Assembly (NCBI GenBank): GCA_050949255.1
Contig: JBMNFJ010000016.1
Coordinates: 992,001 to 1,056,000, forward strand
Direction of reading: 5' to 3'
Length of the DNA stretch: 64,000 bases
Origin: UBA3941 sp002385665
GTDB lineage: Bacteria; Bacillota; Clostridia; Caldicoprobacterales; UBA3941
The notes under the pieces were generated by a model. That model worked only from the letters and a program-made list of their open reading frames with translations, was not told the DNA's origin and did not search any database. Both the position numbers and the translations under genes were made by a program. Within the stretch, counting starts at the first letter, position 1, and each line of letters begins with the position of its first letter. Of this stretch, positions 34,789-42,787 are shown piece by piece.

Positions 34789-36039
34789 ATGGACAATTAT
34801 TTTACCAGACAAACTAATTTTTATGGTAATACATCACCAAGGGAGTTGATCCAGAAATACGGAAGCCCTCTATATGTCTATAACGAATCTATCCTTAGGG
34901 AGAGATGCCGAGAGATGGTATCCCTGGTTTCATACCCCCATTTTACAGTCAATTATTCTTGCAAGGCCAATACAAATTTAGAGCTTCTGAAAATCATTCA
35001 TCAGGAAGGAATCCATGCTGATGCCATATCCCCCGGAGAAGTACACATACTACTGGAAGCGGGGTATAAGCCTGAAGAAATCTTCTATATAAGTAATAAC
35101 ATGTCCGAGGAAGAGATGAAGGCTATCATAGAGAAGGGGATTTTAATCAGTATAGATTCACTATCCCAATTGGAGCAGTTCGGTGAAATAAATCCCGGCG
35201 GCAGAGTAGCAGTTCGATTGAATCCCGGCCTTGGTGTAGGTCATCATAAAAAAGTGATAACCGCCGGTGATGATACCAAGTTCGCCATAGACCTGGAGCT
35301 TATCCCCAGGGTAAAGGAGATTGCCAAGAAGTACCAGCTAAAAATAGTGGGGATTAACCATCATCTGGGATCCTTATTTATGGAAGGAGACATCTTTATT
35401 GAAGGTGCAAAACTATTGCTATCTGCTGCCAAAGAGTTTTACGATTTGGAATTTATAGACATAGGCGGTGGATTTGGCATACCATACCGGAAACAGGAAA
35501 ATGAACCCCGGCTCGAACTTGACAATTTCGGTAAAAAGCTCTCCCAGGTCCTGGAGAACTGGGCGAAGGAATATGGAAAACAGGTGAAGTTCATAATTGA
35601 ACCCGGTCGTTATATTGTAGCAGAATCAGGGGTGGTTTTAGGTACGGTACACTCTATCAAAGAAAATCATAGCACAAGCTATATTGGAACGGATATTGGT
35701 TTCAACGTTTTGGCTCGTCCTATGCTGTATGATGCTCATCATGATATTGAGATATATAAGATAAATGGAAGCTGTCCTGGGAAAAACTATAGAAAAGTCA
35801 CCGTCGTCGGTAACATCTGCGAAAGCGGAGATATCATCGCCCAAGACAGACTCCTCCCGGAAATAAGTGAAGGGGATATTATAGGTATAATGGATGCCGG
35901 TGCATATGGATATAGTATGTCCTCCAACTACAACAGCAGGCTTAGGCCCGCCGAAGTCCTGATAACCACAGGGGGTAAGGATGTTCTGATTAGACGCAGG
36001 GATACCCTGGATGACCTAATGCGGGGTTTCTTGCTATGA
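34789..36039 (+). CDS. lysA: Diaminopimelate decarboxylase
   Basis: PLP enzyme converting meso-diaminopimelate to lysine; 416 residues. The PLP lysine lies in NYSCKANTN (near 58). GINHHLGSL (near 187), the phosphate-binding GGGFGIPYR (near 226), the EPGRY motif (near 268), CESGD (near 344) and the substrate-binding AYGYSMSSNYN (near 375) all match the decarboxylase family. GGAGG stands about nine bases before the ATG. A single-gene unit with a long leader. The related carboxynorspermidine decarboxylases are a less likely alternative. Confidence 0.95.
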   Translation: MDNYFTRQTNFYGNTSPRELIQKYGSPLYVYNESILRERCREMVSLVSYPHFTVNYSCKANTNLELLKIIHQEGIHADAISPGEVHILLEAGYKPEEIFYISNNMSEEEMKAIIEKGILISIDSLSQLEQFGEINPGGRVAVRLNPGLGVGHHKKVITAGDDTKFAIDLELIPRVKEIAKKYQLKIVGINHHLGSLFMEGDIFIEGAKLLLSAAKEFYDLEFIDIGGGFGIPYRKQENEPRLELDNFGKKLSQVLENWAKEYGKQVKFIIEPGRYIVAESGVVLGTVHSIKENHSTSYIGTDIGFNVLARPMLYDAHHDIEIYKINGSCPGKNYRKVTVVGNICESGDIIAQDRLLPEISEGDIIGIMDAGAYGYSMSSNYNSRLRPAEVLITTGGKDVLIRRRDTLDDLMRGFLL

Positions 36040-36091
36040 TTAAGAAATTCATCTCTATGTTTAAATTTGGACTATGAAATAACATTAACTG

Positions 36092-36100
36092 TGATATAAT
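36092..36100 (+). promoter_or_regulatory. Extended -10 promoter of the degV leader
   Basis: TGATATAAT (36092-36100), an extended -10 element of form TGnTATAAT, with no good -35 at 17 bases. The start would be near 36107, about 20 bases before the structured leader. Confidence 0.55.
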
Positions 36101-36119
36101 AAATGCAATCAAGGTAATA

Positions 36120-36290
36120 GAACATTTAAGGTTTTATCTGATGTATTTATTGCATCCGTGTGGAGCAAGCCAATTAAGGCTTGCACTTAATATAATAATT
36201 TGAACTCCAAGGGCGCTATGATTCGATAGACTGGTTTTCACTACCGTTAAGAATTATACCTTTGGGAGTATATATTTTAATAAAGGAGGT
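36120..36290 (+). promoter_or_regulatory. Structured leader RNA before degV, copy A of a repeated element
   Basis: Shared block AAGGTTTTATCTGAT (36128-36142), hairpin GATGTA/TGCATC (36140-36145 with 36151-36156), then hairpin GCAAGCC/GGCTTGC (36165-36171 with 36178-36184). The same parts recur in the same order and similar spacing on the minus strand at 51752-51697 before an MFS gene. Copy A ends 111 bases before its start codon and copy B 122. Downstream, ACTCCAAGG can pair with CCTTTGGGAGT (36203 to 36270 region), and CTAT/ATAG forms a small hairpin. I do not recognise the class. Confidence 0.65.
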
Positions 36291-36295
36291 TAATC

Positions 36296-37162
36296 GTGCA
36301 ACCAATCATAATAACCGATTCATGTAGTGATCTTCCCCTGGAATATGTAAGAAAACGCGATCTACCTATTTTGAGTTTTACCTTTAATTATATGGGCGAA
36401 GATCGAAAAGACGACTTGGGACAGACCCTGTCCTATACTGACTTCTATAACGGAATTAGGGAGGGTCATATGTCAACCACTTCACAGGTTAATTCTCATA
36501 CTTATGTTGACTTCTTTAGACCGTATGTAGAGCTGGGAAAACCCATTATTTACATGTGTTTTTCTTCGGCCTTAAGTGGGAGCTATAATAATGCAGTAAT
36601 GGCCAGGCAAATGCTATTGGAAGAGTATCCTGAAGCATCCATATCAATCATTGATACCCTTAGTGCTTCAATGGGGCAGGGATTACTGGTACATCTGGCT
36701 TTGGAATTACGGGATCAAGGATTTGGCTATAAGGAGATTATTGAATGGATAGAGAATAATAAGCGCAGGTTAGCTCATTGGTTCACTGTAGACGATCTGG
36801 AGCACTTGAGGAGAGGTGGCAGATTATCCGGAGCTGCTGCTTTCATAGGCAGCATATTGAGCATAAAGCCCATCCTCCATGTTGATAGTGAAGGTCGCTT
36901 GGTACCCGTATCCAAGGTTAAGGGAAGAAAGAAATCCTTAAAGAGCCTTCTTGAGAAAATGCAGGAGACTGCAGTTAATCCAGAACAACAAACAATCTTT
37001 ATTAGCCATGGAGATGCCCCCGAGGATGCCAACTACCTGGCAGACATGGTAAGAGACCAGCTCGGCGTCAAGAATATTCTGATAAACCATATTGGCCCGG
37101 TTATCGGTTCCCACTCAGGTCCTGGGACCGTAGCTTTGTTCTTCTTTGCCACCCAAAGATAG
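36296..37162 (+). CDS. DegV-family fatty-acid-binding protein
   Basis: 288 residues, standard length. The opening IITDSCSDLP is the family motif. STTSQVNSHTYVDFF carries the Thr-Ser-Gln stretch that binds the fatty-acid carboxylate in known structures, followed by CFSSALSGSYNNA, and further on WFTVDDLEHLRRGGRLSGAAAFIG. Relatives (FakB) deliver fatty acids to the kinase FakA; no fakA lies nearby. The start is a GTG with AAAGGAGG well placed upstream. A structured leader precedes it. Confidence 0.93.
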   Translation: MQPIIITDSCSDLPLEYVRKRDLPILSFTFNYMGEDRKDDLGQTLSYTDFYNGIREGHMSTTSQVNSHTYVDFFRPYVELGKPIIYMCFSSALSGSYNNAVMARQMLLEEYPEASISIIDTLSASMGQGLLVHLALELRDQGFGYKEIIEWIENNKRRLAHWFTVDDLEHLRRGGRLSGAAAFIGSILSIKPILHVDSEGRLVPVSKVKGRKKSLKSLLEKMQETAVNPEQQTIFISHGDAPEDANYLADMVRDQLGVKNILINHIGPVIGSHSGPGTVALFFFATQR

Positions 37163-37195
37163 TTGGATTGATTATGTTTATACATCCAGATTAAA

Positions 37196-37228
37196 AAAGC
37201 TAGCGCACCTCTATGGTGTGCTAGCTTT
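37196..37228. terminator. Bidirectional terminator between degV and fprA
   Basis: AAAGCTAGC-G-CACC and GGTG-T-GCTAGCTTT form a long near-perfect stem between the two convergent genes. T-runs occur on both sides, so it can serve both strands. Confidence 0.92.
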
Positions 37229-37256
37229 ACTTAATACTTCAATCTAACTCTAGCTC

Positions 37257-38444
37257 TTACAGTTCTTGCACAAATTTCCTACCAAACTCCCTGCATCTAT
37301 CAAGTGCAGACTCGTCCGGATTCCACAATTCGCGTATACCCTGGTTGACAACTTCAAATCCCGCGTCCTCCAGGTGTTGGGTAAGGATCTTTATAGATTC
37401 CCCGCTCCAACCATAGGTACCAAAGGCTGCTCCCTTCTTATTCTTAAACTTAAGACCACTGGCAAGATCGGCAATAGCTGCCATGGAAGTAAGAATGCTT
37501 CCATTAACCGTAGGGGATCCCAACAAAACGGCCTTTGACTTAAAGATCTCAGTAATAACATTGTTCTTGTCCGTCTTTGATGTGTTAAACAGCTTTATAT
37601 TTACCCTATCATCAGCCTCTTTAATACCCTCAGCCAAGGCTTCCGCCATACGTCTGGTTCCATCCCACATAGTATCGTATATGATAGTTATCTGATCCTC
37701 CTGATAATCCTGGGCCCATTTCATATATTGTTCCACTATCTGCAGGGGGTCCTTTCTCCATATAATACCGTGGCTTGGACATATCATGTCTATTGGTATA
37801 TCGAGCTTGACGACCTCTTCAATCTTTCTTGTAACAAGACGACTAAAGGGATTTAGTATGTTAGCGTAGTATTTCATTGCCTCACTATATAGCTCATCAG
37901 GATCTACAAGATCGTTATACATATATTCCGAGGCATAGTGCTGACCGAAGGCATCGTTGCTGAATAAAATATTATCGTTTGTCATATATGTAAACATTGA
38001 ATCTGGCCAATGAAGCATCCTGGCCTCCACAAACACCAGATCATTTTGCCCAATGTTTAGGGTATCCCCGGTTTTGACGGGTATAAAATTCCAATCCTCA
38101 TGAAAATGTCCCTTGATGGACTTTATCCCATTTGCAGTGCAATATATAGGGGTATCGGGGATTTCCCGCATAAGTTCCGGCAGGGCACCGCTGTGGTCTA
38201 TCTCCCCGTGGTTCATCACTATATAGTCGATCTCATTTAAATCTACTTCCTTTTTTAAATTCTCTACGAACTCCTTGGCAAAGGGTTTCCACACCGTATC
38301 TATAAGAACAGTTTTTTCATCCCTTATTAGGTAGGAATTATAGCTGGATCCTCTATCCACAGAGTATTCATATCCATGGAAATTCCTTAGCTCCCAGTCA
38401 ATTTTACCTACCCAGGTGACCTTATCGTTGATAGTAAAGCCCAT
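37257..38444 (-). CDS. FprA-family A-type flavodiiron protein
   Basis: Oxygen and/or nitric oxide reductase that protects anaerobes; 395 residues. An N-terminal beta-lactamase-like domain carries the di-iron ligands: NHGEIDHSG (near 78-86), MLHWPDSMF (near 143) and SNDAFGQHY (near 161), with CPSHGIIWR (near 222) closing the site. The C-terminal flavodoxin domain has IIYDTMWDGTRRMA (near 253), the FMN phosphate loop, and SPTVNGSILTS. No rubredoxin domain is fused, so an external electron donor is needed. A palindromic operator-like site sits 46-60 bases before the ATG. Confidence 0.95.
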   Translation of the reverse strand: MGFTINDKVTWVGKIDWELRNFHGYEYSVDRGSSYNSYLIRDEKTVLIDTVWKPFAKEFVENLKKEVDLNEIDYIVMNHGEIDHSGALPELMREIPDTPIYCTANGIKSIKGHFHEDWNFIPVKTGDTLNIGQNDLVFVEARMLHWPDSMFTYMTNDNILFSNDAFGQHYASEYMYNDLVDPDELYSEAMKYYANILNPFSRLVTRKIEEVVKLDIPIDMICPSHGIIWRKDPLQIVEQYMKWAQDYQEDQITIIYDTMWDGTRRMAEALAEGIKEADDRVNIKLFNTSKTDKNNVITEIFKSKAVLLGSPTVNGSILTSMAAIADLASGLKFKNKKGAAFGTYGWSGESIKILTQHLEDAGFEVVNQGIRELWNPDESALDRCREFGRKFVQEL

Positions 38445-38489
38445 TTTATGACCTCCCTGATCCTTTAATTAATATAATCTTATAGGGTT

Positions 38490-38504
38490 ATACCCTATGG
38501 GTAT
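38490..38504. promoter_or_regulatory. CsoR/CstR-like palindrome before fprA
   Basis: ATACCCTATGGGTAT is a palindrome of 6+3+6 bases lying 46 bases before the fprA start, among AT-rich promoter-like sequence. An overlapping second dyad ATAGGG/CCCTAT starts at 38482. The form TACCC...GGGTA resembles operators of the CsoR/CstR repressor family that sense copper or persulfide, as I remember them. No such repressor is encoded in the window, so the regulator is inferred. Confidence 0.5.
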
Positions 38505-38621
38505 CATATTTATACTGCTACCATCCATTCTGCTCTTGATTTTGGTAACAATCATGGATGCTTTATATATATCTATACCCAAAATCCGAGTAACATAAAT
38601 GGGCATTAATAAAAATTGACA

Positions 38622-39809
38622 TTATTCTGATGCATAATTGTCAAAATAACCCTGAATTAGCACTACGGGGGTCCCCTTGTCACCGCTTCCGCTGGTCAGA
38701 TCACATAGGCTGCCCAATAAATCAGTCAACTGTCTCGGGGTCGTCCCCGATGATTCAGCCTTACCAATTAGGTTTTGGTCTTTGGACCTGATCTTACTTT
38801 TCACCAGGTCAGCCATATCTTCAGGAGCAACTTCCCCACTATGGCTGTCCGCAATATACTTGAGCTTTATTTCGTTTGGTGTCCCTTCCAAACCGGGAGT
38901 ATACCCAGGGGATACTACGGGATCTGCCAGCTCCCAGATTTTGCCTCTAGGATCCTTAAAAGCGCCATCGCCGTACACCATGACTTCAATATGTTTGCCT
39001 GTTTCCTCCCTTAGGACTTTCTGGATCTCCATAACTATTTTGTTGCAATCCCTCGGAAACAATTTAATACTGGTCTCAGTAGCCATATTGGAGCCTAGTA
39101 ACCCATATTCCGGGTTATAGCCCTTGCCTGAAACAGGACTGGTCAGGACATCGTCCAGGCATAATACCTTTTCGGCTCCCGCATCCAATAGAATTTTTTT
39201 GGTTTTAAACCTGTCATGGATATTGGCTACTAAGAATTCCTTAGCATAATCCAGAGCCGATCTTGGATCATTGGTTAGATATATCTCAATATTGTCGTTG
39301 ACAGCAACGCTCTTGTACAGATCCACATAATCAATGCCCGTAAATGGATGTAGCACCCTATCTCCAAATAATTCCCTGTATCGTTTCTCAGTCAACAGAT
39401 CTGTATAAGGGTTAATCCCCACTTCATACATCTTATCTACCTGCATTAAGTGGTTTCCAAGCTCATCAGATGGGTAGTTTAGGAAAACATAGATTTTCTT
39501 TTGCGTCATAGCTAAAGCTTTGAGTATGGGCAGAAATCTATTACGACTCAGAACAGGAAATACGAGGCCAATATCTCCGGTAAACAATCTATTAATGTCT
39601 ACGGTAATATCATCAAGAGGTATATAGTTACCCTGCGCTCGTGCAACCAGGGATTCGGTAATCCCCAGCACATCCATGTCTCTGAGGTTAAAATTTTCAC
39701 TCTTCATGGCTCTTAGGACAGAATCAACTACTAAACGTACTAAATCATCACCCTCTTTGATTATGGGGGTTATTATACCCCTTACTGTTGTACCTACCGT
39801 TCGTGCCAT
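38622..39809 (-). CDS. CofE-like (F420-0:gamma-glutamyl ligase family) protein
   Basis: 395 residues. The N-terminus (GTTVRGIITPIIKEGDDL) and the middle (YGDGAFKDPRGKIWELADP near 285, resembling the metal- and phosphate-binding segment of CofE) place it in the F420 gamma-glutamyl ligase family. The protein is longer than archaeal CofE (about 250 residues) and has an inserted mid-region. Clostridia that lack the F420 pathway often carry this version, and its substrate is not known to me. No other cofactor F420 gene is in the window. It lies 177 bases upstream of fprA on the same strand. Confidence 0.78.
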   Translation of the reverse strand: MARTVGTTVRGIITPIIKEGDDLVRLVVDSVLRAMKSENFNLRDMDVLGITESLVARAQGNYIPLDDITVDINRLFTGDIGLVFPVLSRNRFLPILKALAMTQKKIYVFLNYPSDELGNHLMQVDKMYEVGINPYTDLLTEKRYRELFGDRVLHPFTGIDYVDLYKSVAVNDNIEIYLTNDPRSALDYAKEFLVANIHDRFKTKKILLDAGAEKVLCLDDVLTSPVSGKGYNPEYGLLGSNMATETSIKLFPRDCNKIVMEIQKVLREETGKHIEVMVYGDGAFKDPRGKIWELADPVVSPGYTPGLEGTPNEIKLKYIADSHSGEVAPEDMADLVKSKIRSKDQNLIGKAESSGTTPRQLTDLLGSLCDLTSGSGDKGTPVVLIQGYFDNYASE

Positions 39810-40063
39810 TAGTATTCCTCACTCTCTAAATGTTATTAAACGCCAACAATACAAAAATATCTGTTCGATCGCAGTTTAATTCAAATATCAACATTATAGA
39901 CCAACCCAAGGAAGAATGGGGGTCAATCTGACCAAATAAAGCTACCTTAATCTGTTGCAAAATTATTATACCACAGGTGATAAAAGGTGTACAGTTTGAC
40001 AGTTATCAAGGATTTAAATTACTCACCAGGATGATAGCTTGTACCAAATGGAGACCTAAAACA
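39810..40063. other. Divergent intergenic region between the CofE-like gene and the MATE gene
   Basis: No gene is seen. A TATAAT on the minus strand (39899-39894 region) may belong to the CofE-like gene, but no matching -35 box was found. GGTCA-ATC-TGACC (39921-39933) is a small perfect dyad that could bind a regulator. Confidence 0.35.
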
Positions 40064-40092
40064 TTGACAATATACATTTATATATGTATCAT
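40064..40092 (+). promoter_or_regulatory. Promoter of the MATE gene with operator-like dyad
   Basis: TTGACA (40064-40069), 17 bases, TATCAT (40087-40092). The spacer contains the dyad ATACAT-TTATAT-ATGTAT (40072-40089), a position typical of repressor operators. The repressor is not identified. Confidence 0.7.
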
Positions 40093-40130
40093 AGGCTCAT
40101 ATATAATCAACGGAAAGAAGGGACAGTTAT

Positions 40131-41501
40131 ATGGAGGCATCACCGAAAAAAAATTTGTATAAGTGGGTTTTACAACTAGCAGCCCCCATTGCGCTACAGA
40201 ATATAATAGCCATGTCGGTGGGATTGGCCGACAACCTCATGGTTGGATCTTTGGGTGAGCATGCCCTATCGGGGGTATTTGCAGCAAACCAGCTTCAAAA
40301 CCTCCTCCATATGCTGGTAATAGGTCTCAGTACGGCCCTGACGGTATTAGCGATACAATATTGGGGCAAGAAGGACTTAAAAAGCATAAAAGACCTGATT
40401 GGCATTGCATTGAAATTCAGTTTAGGAGCAGGCCTCCTGTTTTTATTGGCAACCTTGTTTTTCCCTGACCAAATAATTGGGATCTTCAGCGATGTGCCTG
40501 ACGTTAAGAAGGAAGCCCTGGACTATCTGAAGATTATACGCTACACATACATTTTTTTCTGTGTGACCCAGGTATTAATAGCATCCATGCGATGCGTAGA
40601 GACTGTCAAGGTTGCCATGTATTTATCCATCGTTACTTTCTTTGTTAACGTCTTTTCCAACTGGGTATTCATTTTCGGTAACCTGGGCGCTCCCGCCCTG
40701 GGTGTAAAGGGAGCTGCCATTGCTACCTTAATCGCACGGGCTATAGAACTACCCCTTATGATTTTGTATATTAGATTCGTTGATAAGAAATTAAATGTTC
40801 GCTTCAAGGATTTAATAAAAACTAACTTTGTGCTATTAAAGGATTTTTTCAAATATGGGTTCCCCGTCATTCTAGGGGATATCTTCTGGGGCCTTAATCT
40901 TACGGTCCAGGGCATAATCATAGGAAAACTTGGAGCTACAGCCCAAGCCTCTGTCAGTATCGCCAATATAGTATTTTCCCTGATATCCGTTGGTTGTTAC
41001 GGAACAGCGGGCGCTACATCAGTTATTATCGGACAAACGGTTGGCGCAGGGGAATACGAAAGGGTAAAGGAATATGCAAAGAAGCTGCAGATACTGTTTC
41101 TAATTATTGGTTTCGTTTCGGGGGCCGCATTATATCTCATAAAGGACTATATTTTGTTGTTATATAATGTATCCGAAGAGACCATTGACCTAACGAAACA
41201 GCTAATAGTAGTTCTGTCCGTTACTATAATAGGAACATCTTATCAGATGTCATCCCTCACCGGTATAGTAAGGGCAGGAGGCGCTATCTATTTCGTTCTC
41301 ATCAACGATCTGATTTTCGTGTGGCTGGTTGTTATACCATCGGCGCTTATAGCCCATTACGTCTTCAACGCACCTCCCGCAGTGGTGTTTGCCTGTTTGA
41401 AATGTGACCAGATCCTCAAATGTGGTGTTGCAGTTGTCAAGGTTAATAGGTTTAAGTGGATTCAAAATCTAACAAGGGAAACCGCTGCCGTATCCTCCTG
41501 A
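40131..41501 (+). CDS. MATE-family multidrug efflux transporter
   Basis: 456 residues with about twelve membrane helices in two homologous halves. The first helix region has WVLQLAAPIALQNIIAMSVGLADNLMVG (quoted in part: APIALQNIIAMSVGLAD), typical of NorM/DinF-type transporters. The second half begins near 225 with FFKYGFPVILGDIFWGLNLT and GAGEYERVKEYAKK. The C-terminus, from FNAPPAVVFACLKCDQILKC, is the usual end for this group. These pumps exchange Na+ or H+ for cationic compounds; the substrate is unknown. GAAGGGA stands seven bases before the ATG. Confidence 0.93.
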   Translation: MEASPKKNLYKWVLQLAAPIALQNIIAMSVGLADNLMVGSLGEHALSGVFAANQLQNLLHMLVIGLSTALTVLAIQYWGKKDLKSIKDLIGIALKFSLGAGLLFLLATLFFPDQIIGIFSDVPDVKKEALDYLKIIRYTYIFFCVTQVLIASMRCVETVKVAMYLSIVTFFVNVFSNWVFIFGNLGAPALGVKGAAIATLIARAIELPLMILYIRFVDKKLNVRFKDLIKTNFVLLKDFFKYGFPVILGDIFWGLNLTVQGIIIGKLGATAQASVSIANIVFSLISVGCYGTAGATSVIIGQTVGAGEYERVKEYAKKLQILFLIIGFVSGAALYLIKDYILLLYNVSEETIDLTKQLIVVLSVTIIGTSYQMSSLTGIVRAGGAIYFVLINDLIFVWLVVIPSALIAHYVFNAPPAVVFACLKCDQILKCGVAVVKVNRFKWIQNLTRETAAVSS

Positions 41502-41602
41502 CAGTAAAGGTAGACTACAAAAGATAAACTTCGTGATCTACTATCTAGATATAGGCAATAGGCCAATGAACCAACATAAGAGGTTACAATAATAACAAAA
41601 TA

Positions 41603-41640
41603 TAGCCTTGATATAGGGTTTCGCCCTTATATCAAGGCTA
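41603..41640. terminator. Bidirectional terminator between MATE and the small minus-strand gene
   Basis: TAGCCTTGATATA-GGG and CCC-TTATATCAAGGCTA form a 16-bp stem with one bulge and loop TTTCG, between two convergent genes, with T-rich flanks on both strands. Confidence 0.9.
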
Positions 41641-41664
41641 TTTTATTTGAAGCTTTATCTATTG

Positions 41665-41979
41665 CTATCTTATCTCTGTATAAACCCTTAAATGGTTTCG
41701 TATTTCCTCTGCCTCTTCCTCGTCCTGTACATCAACGTAGATATGGTCCCCGTCTTTGGTCACACGATATCCACTAAAATCCCTACTCTTGAGGTAATCT
41801 TCCACTGCTTGCCATCCCCCATCACCCTGGACAATGGACAGCTTATCGCCTACGTAATCCCCGTTAACAAAAACATGATACCTCTCATCTGCTACCTTAC
41901 TTCCATCCATATCCTCCGGATCAGGAAATCGGATGTAAGGATAGGGGAAAAATGGACCCTGACCATCTATCATATTCAT
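41665..41979 (-). CDS. Small hypothetical acidic protein
   Basis: 104 residues, acidic and without membrane helices. The N-terminus is rich in Pro, Phe and Tyr (GPFFPYPYIRFPDPED). A compact alpha/beta-looking body follows, with YHVFVNGDYVGDKLSIVQG, VEDYLKSRDFSGYRVTKDG and DHIYVDVQDEEEAEEI. Pattern FVNGDYVG followed by HIYVDV suggests two small beta sheets, but no family is recognised. AGGCAGGT lies nine bases before the ATG. It is 79 bases before the end of the FNR-like gene and probably independent of it. Confidence 0.6.
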   Translation of the reverse strand: MNMIDGQGPFFPYPYIRFPDPEDMDGSKVADERYHVFVNGDYVGDKLSIVQGDGGWQAVEDYLKSRDFSGYRVTKDGDHIYVDVQDEEEAEEIRNHLRVYTEIR

Positions 41980-42058
41980 AGAGCACTACCTGCCTTTCAA
42001 AAAAGATGTAGTTACTCTAGTGTTTGCATAAAAGACAATTTAATGCAGACAGAGGATA

Positions 42059-42739
42059 TTATTCGATCTCCATCAGGGCATCCTCATCCAGGATCTTTAC
42101 TTTTCTATGTCCTATAAGTTCAATGTACCCCTCATCCTGGAAGGATGACAACTTGCGGCTTAGGGTTTCCCTGCTCATGCCCAGGTGTGATGCAAGGTCT
42201 TTTCTGCTCATCTTAAGCTCAATTTCTCCCTTGTCATCAGCCATGTTTAGCAGGGTGTCGGCCAGCCTGCGCTCTACGCTGTGAAGGCTGATATTCTCTA
42301 CCAGATTTTCTGCCCTTTCCAGCCTCTGACTCAGTTCCTCCAGAACCTTAAAGGCAATGGTCGGATACTTGGACATAAGATTTTTTAATTCTGCGCCATT
42401 TATAACGCATACTACAGTTTTTTCCAAGGCTTCGGCATTATCAGTCAGGGGATTATGGCTAAACAGGGTAAGCTCGCCCATAAACTCACCGGGACCCAAG
42501 ACCCTTAGAACCTGCTCCTTACCTGAATCAGATATCCTGGAGATCTTGACCTTCCCTTCATGTATGACATAAAGACTCTCGTCGTTGTCTCCCGCCATAT
42601 AGATCATGCTGCCTTTTTCATAGGTCCTGTCCCGCGTTATTCTGGCTATCTCCATCATCTCATCATAGTTCAGATTGCTGAATATAGGTACAAGCTCAAT
42701 GCAGTTCTTCCCATCCCTCTTCATACAATTGCATAACAT
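42059..42739 (-). CDS. Crp/Fnr-family regulator with FNR-like cysteines
   Basis: 226 residues from an ATG at 42739 that has GGGGG seven bases upstream. The N-terminal MLCNCMKRDGKNC gives Cys3, Cys5 and Cys13. A cyclic-nucleotide-type beta-roll follows (MIYMAGDNDESLYVIHEGKVKI, in part). EALEKTVVCVI holds Cys111, at the place of E. coli FNR Cys122. The dimer helix leads to a winged helix with MSRKDLASHLGMSRETLSRKL, whose E-T-L-S-R matches the FNR recognition helix E-x-x-S-R. This suggests an iron-sulfur O2 or NO sensor, although C-x-C-x7-C differs from FNR C-x2-C-x5-C. It follows the CopZ-like gene by 48 bases. Confidence 0.88.
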   Translation of the reverse strand: MLCNCMKRDGKNCIELVPIFSNLNYDEMMEIARITRDRTYEKGSMIYMAGDNDESLYVIHEGKVKISRISDSGKEQVLRVLGPGEFMGELTLFSHNPLTDNAEALEKTVVCVINGAELKNLMSKYPTIAFKVLEELSQRLERAENLVENISLHSVERRLADTLLNMADDKGEIELKMSRKDLASHLGMSRETLSRKLSSFQDEGYIELIGHRKVKILDEDALMEIE

Positions 42740-42787
42740 ACAATAACCCCCATATTGATACAAATTCAAAATCCCGCTTAAATAGGT

